The notes under the pieces are model-generated. The model ran no database searches, was not told the DNA's origin, and saw nothing but the letters and a program-made list of their open reading frames with translations. A DNA stretch of 64,000 nucleotides from NCBI GenBank assembly GCA_036494675.1, contig DASXOA010000008.1:3573-67572 (forward strand). Reading direction: 5' to 3'. This DNA is from Rugosimonospora sp036494675. Its GTDB lineage: Bacteria > Actinomycetota > Actinomycetes > Mycobacteriales > Micromonosporaceae. The translations under genes and the position numbers were made by a program. Below, one piece after another: positions 59,381 through 64,000 of this stretch (position 1 is its first letter; the number at the start of each line of letters is the position of its first letter).

Positions 59381-59809
59381 ATGGTGTCCAATTCGCCTTT
59401 GGCGGAGGTACTGCGCTCCCGGGGTCTGCGGCTGACCGCTCAGCGGCAGCTCGTGCTGGAGGCCGTGCACTCGCTCGGCCACGCCACCCCGGACCAGGTG
59501 CACGCGCGGGTCGCGGAGACCGCCGCCGGGGTGAACATCACCACCGTCTACCGGGCCCTGGAGCTGCTTGAGGAGCTGGGCCTGGTGACCCACGCCCACC
59601 TCTCCCACGGCGCGCCGACCTACCATGCGGTGGGAGAGGCGCAGCACGTGCACCTGGTGTGCCGGCGCTGCTCCGCGATCCTTGAGGTGTCTCCCGGCGT
59701 GCTCGGTCCGCTCGCCGAGTCGCTCACCCGCGAGCGGGGCTTCCTGATCGATATCAGCCATGTGGCGCTGTTCGGGTTGTGCGCGGGATGTGGAGGCGGA
59801 GATGTCTGA
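59381..59809 (+). CDS. Fur family metal/peroxide-responsive regulator
   Basis: This 142-residue Fur-family repressor has an N-terminal winged helix (SRGLRLTAQRQLVLEAVHSLGHATPDQVHARVAETAAGVNITTVYRALELLEELGLV). The HVHLVCRRC motif follows, and the C-terminal LCAGCGG gives the two CxxC pairs of the structural zinc site. Subtype (Fur, Zur or PerR) cannot be decided from sequence alone. ATG 59381 has no SD, so the mRNA may be leaderless; GTG 59384 is an alternative. It overlaps ygfZ by 8 nt. Confidence 0.92.
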   Translation: MVSNSPLAEVLRSRGLRLTAQRQLVLEAVHSLGHATPDQVHARVAETAAGVNITTVYRALELLEELGLVTHAHLSHGAPTYHAVGEAQHVHLVCRRCSAILEVSPGVLGPLAESLTRERGFLIDISHVALFGLCAGCGGGDV

Positions 59810-60848
59810 GGTACTGATCGAAGCGGTCGAGCCGGGCTCGCCGGACACGGGTGCGGTGGCGCACTACGGCGACCCCGCGCGCGAGCAGCGGACCCTGGAC
59901 ACCGCCGCCGGGCTGGTCGACCGATCGCACCGGGGGATCATCATGATCCCCGGCGATGACCGGTTGGGCTGGCTGCACAGCCTGACCACCCAGCACCTGA
60001 CCGACCTGCGGCCGGGAGAGGGCAGCGAGCTGCTGGTGCTGTCCCCGCACGGGCATGTGGAGCACCACGCCGTGCTGACCGACGACGGCACGGCGACCTG
60101 GCTGGACACCGAGCCGGGCAAGGCGCCGGCACTGCTGGACTTCCTGAACCGGATGCGCTTCCTGATGCGCGTCGAGCCGGCCGACGTCACCGACGACTGG
60201 GCGCTGCTGTCGCTGGTCGGGCCGCAGGCACGGATTCCGGGCATCGAGCTGAACCCGCCGCGGGTGGCGCCGGTGCCGGGGGCGAAGTTCGCCTCGGCCG
60301 ATGTCGCACCGCGCCCGACCACGGTGTATTCGACCGCGCCGCTGCCCGGTGGCGGTTGGGTGCGCCGCATGCCCTACGGGTACGACCTGCTGGTACCGCG
60401 CTCGCGTGTGGCGGCCGTCGCCGATGAGCTGGGCGTGCCCTGGGCCGGGATCTGGGCGTTCGAGGCGCTGCGGGTGGCCGGTCGCCGGCCGCGGTACGGG
60501 TTGGAGACCGATCACCGGACGATCCCGGCCGAGGTGGGCTGGTTGGCCGACGCGGTGCACCTGGACAAGGGCTGCTACCGGGGCCAGGAGACGATCGCCC
60601 GGGTGCACAACCTCGGGCGTCCGCCCCGGCGGCTGGTGCTGCTGCACCTCGACGGGGTGAGCACCGATGAGCTGCCCGCCCCCGGTACCGCGGTGACGAC
60701 CGCGGAGGGGCGTGAGGTGGGCTTCGTCGGGACCGCGGTGCGCCACCACGAGCTCGGGATGATCGCGCTGGCCGTGCTCAAGCGGAACGTCGGCGACGGC
60801 GAACCGCTGCGGGTCGGCGTCTCTGCCGCGGCGATCGACCCGGCCTGA
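59802..60848 (+). CDS. ygfZ: Folate-binding YgfZ/GcvT-like protein
   Basis: This 348-residue protein of the GcvT-fold YgfZ family has SLTTQHLTDLRPGEGSELLVLSPHGHVEHH in the N-terminal half and the family hallmark KGCYRGQETIARVHNLGRPPRRLV near residue 257. YgfZ-type proteins use tetrahydrofolate to help assemble or repair Fe-S clusters. It is translationally coupled to fur (8-nt overlap), which links metal regulation and Fe-S maintenance. Its stop codon lies within a perfect 23-bp tandem duplication. Confidence 0.92.
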   Translation: MSEVLIEAVEPGSPDTGAVAHYGDPAREQRTLDTAAGLVDRSHRGIIMIPGDDRLGWLHSLTTQHLTDLRPGEGSELLVLSPHGHVEHHAVLTDDGTATWLDTEPGKAPALLDFLNRMRFLMRVEPADVTDDWALLSLVGPQARIPGIELNPPRVAPVPGAKFASADVAPRPTTVYSTAPLPGGGWVRRMPYGYDLLVPRSRVAAVADELGVPWAGIWAFEALRVAGRRPRYGLETDHRTIPAEVGWLADAVHLDKGCYRGQETIARVHNLGRPPRRLVLLHLDGVSTDELPAPGTAVTTAEGREVGFVGTAVRHHELGMIALAVLKRNVGDGEPLRVGVSAAAIDPA

Positions 60849-60881
60849 TCCGTCCCGGCGACCCGGCCTGATCCGTCCCGG
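60836..60881 (+). repeat. Perfect 23-bp tandem duplication covering the YgfZ stop codon
   Basis: The 23 bp at 60836-60858 contain the last codons and the TGA of ygfZ. They recur exactly at 60859-60881, and a partial third copy begins at 60882. The second copy is outside the gene. Confidence 0.85.
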
Positions 60882-60896
60882 CGATCCGCCGGCCGG

Positions 60897-60931
60897 GGCG
60901 CGGGCCCACCCCGGACGAGCGGGCCCGCGCC
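60897..60931. terminator. Hairpin terminator after ygfZ
   Basis: Perfect 11-bp arms (60897-60907 and 60921-60931) enclose a 13-nt loop. The hairpin lies 49 bp after the ygfZ stop and just beyond the 3' end of the minus-strand chitinase remnant. Confidence 0.75.
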
Positions 60932-60947
60932 ATGCTGGTCTATCAGA

Positions 60948-61225
60948 TCAGCCGGTGTAACTGGAGAAGATCTTGCTGAACTCGTACGGCGACTGACTGA
61001 TGTTGGTGCACATGTAGAGGGCACCGGTACAGCGACTTGAGCTGGTTGACGGTGGACTGCGCCGCCTGTAGCGCGAAGGCGCCGTAGTCGCCGTTCTGGT
61101 AGTAGCCCATCGCCATCACGTTGACCACGTCCAGGTTGACGCCGGCGTTCTTCGCGGCGGTCACCACGTCCAGACCGTTGCTGTCCAGGCCGGTCGGGAG
61201 CACCGGCAGGGTCAGCGAGATCTGG
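60948..61225 (-). pseudogene. Remnant of a GH18 chitinase gene
   Basis: Minus-strand codons from about 61225 read QISLTLPVLPTGLDS, then VVTAAKNAGVNLDVVNVMAMGYY and QAAQSTVNQLKSLY, the core of a glycosyl hydrolase 18 barrel. After about 61027 the match continues in another frame as ALYMCTNISQSPYEFSKIFS, with the usual chitinase C-terminus and a stop at 60948-60950. The N-terminal part, including the DxxDxDxE catalytic motif, and a middle segment are missing. The gene is truncated at both inner and 5' positions and cannot make an active enzyme. It occupies most of the 509-bp gap between ygfZ and the BKACE gene. Confidence 0.75.
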
Positions 61226-61294
61226 CCAAGACAGGCCTCCCTACCAGCATTCGATACAGGGACGGGTGTCGATTGCTGAACCGTAAGGAGTGTT

Positions 61295-61313
61295 ATCTAT
61301 TCCGTCAATAGAT
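61295..61313. promoter_or_regulatory. AT-rich inverted repeat ATCTATT-N5-AATAGAT upstream of the BKACE gene
   Basis: Seven-base perfect arms flank a 5-bp spacer, ending 44 bp before the ATG. Such AT-rich symmetry stands out in this GC-rich DNA and is a strong operator candidate for the BKACE-asparaginase pair. Confidence 0.6.
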
Positions 61314-61357
61314 GTCGGATTGGCTGGCAGGTCAGGGGCCGTGGCAGGATCGCGACC

Positions 61358-62188
61358 ATGACAACACCGACGTTGATCACGATCGCGCCGACCGGTGCCG
61401 AGTCCGCGAAGAGCGAGGTGCCGGCGCTACCGGTGACCCTCGACGAGCTGGTCAGCACCGCGCGCGAGTGCGAGGCCCTGGGCGCCGCCGTGATCCACGT
61501 CCACATCCGCGACGACGACGCGAGCCCCACGCTCGACCTGGGCCGCCTCCGGGACACCGTCGCGGCCCTGCGCGAGCGGACCGATCTGATCATCCAGTTG
61601 TCCACGGGAGGCGCGGTCTCCGACCCGGAGTCCGACCGGCTGCGGGTGCTGGACGCGGAACCGGACATGGCCTCCTGCACGATGGGTACGGTCAACTTCG
61701 GCGGCGACGTGTTCCTCAACCGGTGGGAGTTCATCGTCGAGCTGCACACCCGGATGCGGGAACGCGGGATCGTGCCCGAGTACGAGATCTTCGACCTCGG
61801 CCAGCTGACCACGCTGCGCCGGCTGCTCGACCGGCACGGTCCGCCGGCCGGTGGGCACGTGCACGTGGACCTGGTGATGGGGGTACCGGGCGGGATGCCG
61901 GGTACCGCCGAGGCGCTCGTCGCCTGCCTGCGCGACCTGCCGGACGGCGCCACGTTCTCGGCCACCGGGATCGGCCGGGCCGCGATCCCGGTACTGCTCG
62001 CGTCGCTGTCCACCGGCGGCCACCTGCGGGTCGGCATGGAGGACACGGTGAGCTATGCCAAGGGGCAGCCGGTCGAGTCGAACATGCAGCTGGTCGCGCG
62101 CGCGGTCGGCTTCGCCCGGCTGGCGCAGCGACCGCCGATGCCGGCCGGCGAGGCCCGCGCGCTCCTGGAGGTGAAGCGCCGTGGTTGA
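61358..62188 (+). CDS. BKACE (beta-keto acid cleavage, DUF849) family enzyme
   Basis: This 276-residue zinc-dependent TIM-barrel enzyme of the 3-keto-5-aminohexanoate cleavage family condenses a beta-keto acid with acetyl-CoA and splits it. ITIAPTGAESAK is the N-terminal strand, and AAVIHVHIRDDD carries the HxH zinc ligands (about 47-49). EYEIFDLGQ and later LRVGMEDTVSY hold the catalytic Glu/Asp region. The substrate differs widely among family members and is not evident here. Its 3' end overlaps the asparaginase gene by 8 nt, so they are one operon. Confidence 0.87.
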   Translation: MTTPTLITIAPTGAESAKSEVPALPVTLDELVSTARECEALGAAVIHVHIRDDDASPTLDLGRLRDTVAALRERTDLIIQLSTGGAVSDPESDRLRVLDAEPDMASCTMGTVNFGGDVFLNRWEFIVELHTRMRERGIVPEYEIFDLGQLTTLRRLLDRHGPPAGGHVHVDLVMGVPGGMPGTAEALVACLRDLPDGATFSATGIGRAAIPVLLASLSTGGHLRVGMEDTVSYAKGQPVESNMQLVARAVGFARLAQRPPMPAGEARALLEVKRRG

Positions 62189-63239
62189 TCTTCATCCTGC
62201 CGCCGACGAGCGGGCCGAGTCCGGGTCTCCGGCCGGCGACGGTTACGCGGGCGGCGACGGTTACGCGGGCGCAGACGGTTACGCGGGCGGCGAGCTGCTG
62301 GCCGAGGTGACCCGGTCCGGGTACGTCGAGGGGTACCACCGCGGTTCGGTCATCGTGCTGTCCGCCACCGGCGAGGCGGTGGCCGCGGCCGGCGACGTGA
62401 CCGGTCCGATCCTCCCGCGCTCGTCCAACAAGCCGTTCCAGGCCACCGGCATGCTCCGCTCCGGCCTGGCGCTGGCCGAGCCGGCCCAGCTGGCCCTCGT
62501 CGCCGCGAGCCACCACGGCGAGCCGATGCACGTCGATCTGGCGCGCGCGATGCTGCGCGGTGGTGGCCTGACCGAGCAGGCGCTGGCCTGCCCGCCCGAC
62601 TTCCCGCTGTCCGAGTCCGCGCGCCGGGAGGTGCTCGCGGCCGGCGGCCGGCCGGCGCGCATCCTCATGAACTGCTCCGGCAAGCACAGCGGCATGCTGC
62701 TCACCTGCCTGGCGGCGGGCTGGCCGACCGAGGGCTACCACCGGCCCGACCATCCGTTGCAGCGCCACCTGCGCGCGGTACTGGAGGAGATCGTCGGGGA
62801 GCCCGTGGCGGCGGTCGGCGTGGATGGGTGCGGGGCGCCGGTACTGGCCATCTCGCTGTACGCGCTGGCGTCGGGGTTCCTGCGGATGGTGCACGCCGAG
62901 CCGGGTACGGCCGAGCGGACCGTCGCGGACGCCATGCGCGGGCATCCCGAGCTGGTCTCCGGTACCGGGGCCGACGACGCCCGGCTGATGCGCGGGGTAC
63001 CGGGCATCCTGGCCAAGGGCGGCGCCGAGGGCGTGCTGGCGGTCGCCGCACCCGGGGTCGGGGCGGTGGCCATGAAGATCGATGATGGCTCCCGCCGTGC
63101 CCGGTTCCCGGTGGTGGCCAGCGCACTGCGCCGGCTGGGGGTGGACGCCCCGGTCCTCGCCGAGCTGGCCGGCGACGCGGACGGTGTCATCCAGCGCGGA
63201 CGCGGCGAGCCGGTGGGGACGGTACGGGCGATCTGGTGA
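62181..63239 (+). CDS. L-asparaginase (AnsA/asparaginase II, thermolabile type)
   Basis: This 352-residue protein of the Rhizobium etli-type L-asparaginase family, unrelated to E. coli AnsA/AnsB, has LPRSSNKPFQATGML, the catalytic-site segment ILMNCSGKHSGMLLTCLAAGW, and VGVDGCGAPVLAISL. It hydrolyses asparagine to aspartate and ammonia. The first ~40 residues are an extension containing three GDGYAG-type repeats encoded by exact 18-bp duplications. GTG 62181 overlaps the BKACE gene. The true start could also lie after the repeats; no later start has a clear SD. Confidence 0.88.
   Translation: MVDLHPAADERAESGSPAGDGYAGGDGYAGADGYAGGELLAEVTRSGYVEGYHRGSVIVLSATGEAVAAAGDVTGPILPRSSNKPFQATGMLRSGLALAEPAQLALVAASHHGEPMHVDLARAMLRGGGLTEQALACPPDFPLSESARREVLAAGGRPARILMNCSGKHSGMLLTCLAAGWPTEGYHRPDHPLQRHLRAVLEEIVGEPVAAVGVDGCGAPVLAISLYALASGFLRMVHAEPGTAERTVADAMRGHPELVSGTGADDARLMRGVPGILAKGGAEGVLAVAAPGVGAVAMKIDDGSRRARFPVVASALRRLGVDAPVLAELAGDADGVIQRGRGEPVGTVRAIW
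62235..62288 (+). repeat. Three 18-bp in-frame repeats near the asparaginase N-terminus
   Basis: The unit ggcgacggttacgcgggc occurs at 62235 and 62253, and with two changes at 62271. It encodes three copies of a six-residue Gly/Asp/Tyr/Ala unit at about residues 19-36. Confidence 0.8.
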
Positions 63240-63261
63240 CCGTACGGAGTGGTGCGGCTCA

Positions 63262-63299
63262 CGCTAGCAACCGCTAGCAGTTTGCTTGCTGCTGCAAGC
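63262..63299. promoter_or_regulatory. Direct and inverted repeats upstream of the XRE-hbhA operon
   Basis: CGCTAGCA occurs at 63262-63269 and 63272-63279 with a 10-bp, one-turn period. It is followed by the inverted repeat GCTTGC-TGCT-GCAAGC at 63284-63299. All lie 23-60 bp before the XRE start and probably form its promoter/operator. Confidence 0.5.
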
Positions 63300-63321
63300 G
63301 CGGCGACGTACCGTTGGGCTC

Positions 63322-63921
63322 ATGCCAACGCCCAAGGACCTGCCGCGCGACATCGGCGAGTTCATCCGTGACCTGCGCCGCAACGCGCGGATCTCGCTTC
63401 GCCAGCTCGCCGACCAGGCCGGGGTCAGCAATCCGTACCTCAGCCAGATCGAACGCGGCCTGCGCCGCCCGAGCGCCGAGGTGCTGCAACAGATCGCTGG
63501 CGCGCTGCGGGTCTCGACACCCCTGATGTACCTGCGTGCCGGCCTGCTCGACGGCAAGGAAGGCCACAACGTCCTGGAGGCGATCGCGGCCGACCCGGAT
63601 CTGACCGCGGCCCAGAAGCAGTCGCTCATCCAGATCTACGAGACATTCCGCCGGGAGAACGCCCGCGAGGCCGAAGCGTCGGCGGCGCAGGCCCCGGCGT
63701 CGCAGGTCCCGGCCGGCGAGCCCGGCACCGGCACCGGCACCGGCGCCGGCGCCGACGCCGGTACCGATTCCGTCGTCGACGACGCGCCGGCAGACCCATC
63801 CGGTCCCGGCGCGACCGCGCCCGCCGATCAGGCGGACGGCCCGACCGCGACAGTGCCCGAACAGCACCCGAAGCCAGCCACGAACGCGGCCCGCAAGGCC
63901 GCCACAACCAAGGAGATCTGA
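63322..63921 (+). CDS. XRE family regulator preceding an HbhA-like gene
   Basis: The first ~70 residues of this 199-residue protein form a helix-turn-helix domain (EFIRDLRRNARISLRQLADQAGVSNPYLSQIERGLRRPSAEVLQQIAGALRV). A short helical region follows, then a ~75-residue Ala/Gly/Thr/Pro-rich disordered tail. It resembles the regulator encoded upstream of hbhA in mycobacteria (Rv0474). ATG 63322 starts right before the conserved PKDLPRDIGEF. It overlaps the next gene by one base (TGATG). Confidence 0.85.
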   Translation: MPTPKDLPRDIGEFIRDLRRNARISLRQLADQAGVSNPYLSQIERGLRRPSAEVLQQIAGALRVSTPLMYLRAGLLDGKEGHNVLEAIAADPDLTAAQKQSLIQIYETFRRENAREAEASAAQAPASQVPAGEPGTGTGTGAGADAGTDSVVDDAPADPSGPGATAPADQADGPTATVPEQHPKPATNAARKAATTKEI

Positions 63922-64000
63922 TGGCTGCCGAGACCAACACGAAGATTCCGGCCCCGCTGTATGCCGCCGCCGCCGTGGGCGACATCGCCTACCAGCGGCT
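63921..64000 (+). CDS. Heparin-binding hemagglutinin (HbhA)-like protein, 5' end only
   Basis: Only 26 codons are present. They read ...KIPAPLYAAAAVGDIAYQRL, the conserved start of actinobacterial HbhA-like proteins (KAPLLAALGAADLA in mycobacterial HbhA). Those are surface- or membrane-associated helical proteins with a Lys-rich tail. AAGGAG at 63910-63915 is a good SD. The rest of the gene, including any basic C-terminus, is outside the window. Confidence 0.7.
   Translation, partial: MAAETNTKIPAPLYAAAAVGDIAYQR

Noticed and set aside
1..64000. CRISPR array, transposase, integrase or prophage genes
   Set aside because: No regularly spaced repeats with unique spacers and no recognisable mobile-element protein on either strand; the repeats seen are short tandem duplications.

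Overview
The window is a high-GC actinobacterial chromosome segment with G/C at most third codon positions and frequent GTG starts. Gene content and order point to the Micromonosporaceae or a close relative. The main clues are a dTMP kinase fused to an MFS domain next to holB, a YbaB/EspC-like/WXG-like trio, mycothiol synthase, GlnR, Ku with a histone-H1-like tail, and a PHO box of the type described in Streptomyces. I see no insertion sequence, phage, CRISPR array or biosynthetic cluster. The region looks like core chromosome with a few accessory cassettes.

Layout. 1-6.5 kb: the 5' end of a D-amino-acid deaminase/aldolase-like gene, MFS-tmk, holB, a small type-VII-secretion-like operon, ricT. 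6.6-11.7 kb: a membrane metallophosphoesterase, tRNA-Thr(CGT), a PAS-GGDEF-EAL protein. 11.7-15.6 kb: MarR with an MFS drug exporter, then an acyl-CoA synthetase. 15.6-20.4 kb: bacterial non-homologous end joining (Ku; LigD ligase and polymerase as separate proteins), split by an XRE/DUF397 cassette of visibly lower GC. 20.4-31.6 kb: an ABC exporter, a cell-wall-anchored protein, FUSC, PrsW, a GroES-like protein, an AI-2E-family transporter, a DinG-type helicase, DUF402. 31.6-34.4 kb: an F420-type LLM oxidoreductase divergent from an XRE-MmyB regulator, and an ECF41 sigma factor. 34.5-44.6 kb: phosphate genes (PPK2, DUF47-Pit, pstSCAB with a clear PHO box), interleaved with a papain-like-fold protein, a Gfo/Idh/MocA dehydrogenase and a NUDIX hydrolase. 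44.6-54.7 kb: mshD, a lipoprotein-adaptor-ABC operon divergent from its probable two-component system, glnR, two envelope proteins. 54.7-60.9 kb: sulfur and metal genes (a cysteine-type leader peptide and candidate attenuator, thiosulfate sulfurtransferase, SseC/DUF1416, DsrE, nitrobindin-like protein, Fur, YgfZ). 60.9-64 kb: a chitinase remnant, a BKACE enzyme with an L-asparaginase, and an XRE regulator followed by the start of an HbhA-like gene.

The stretch from Pit and pst through mshD and glnR to the thiosulfate sulfurtransferase follows a gene neighbourhood I remember from Streptomyces coelicolor. It groups phosphate, mycothiol, nitrogen and sulfur homeostasis.

The most unusual signal is not a gene family. 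Short tandem duplications (11-24 bp) begin at, or straddle, stop codons of at least five unrelated genes (metallophosphoesterase, PrsW, Pit, the 56.2-kb membrane protein, YgfZ). Similar minisatellite-like arrays occur in other gaps and inside four coding sequences. Other leads are the leader peptide with mutually exclusive hairpins before the sulfurtransferase, the uncertain start of the MFS-tmk fusion, the NHEJ genes around a low-GC regulatory cassette, and several well-formed uncharacterised operators.
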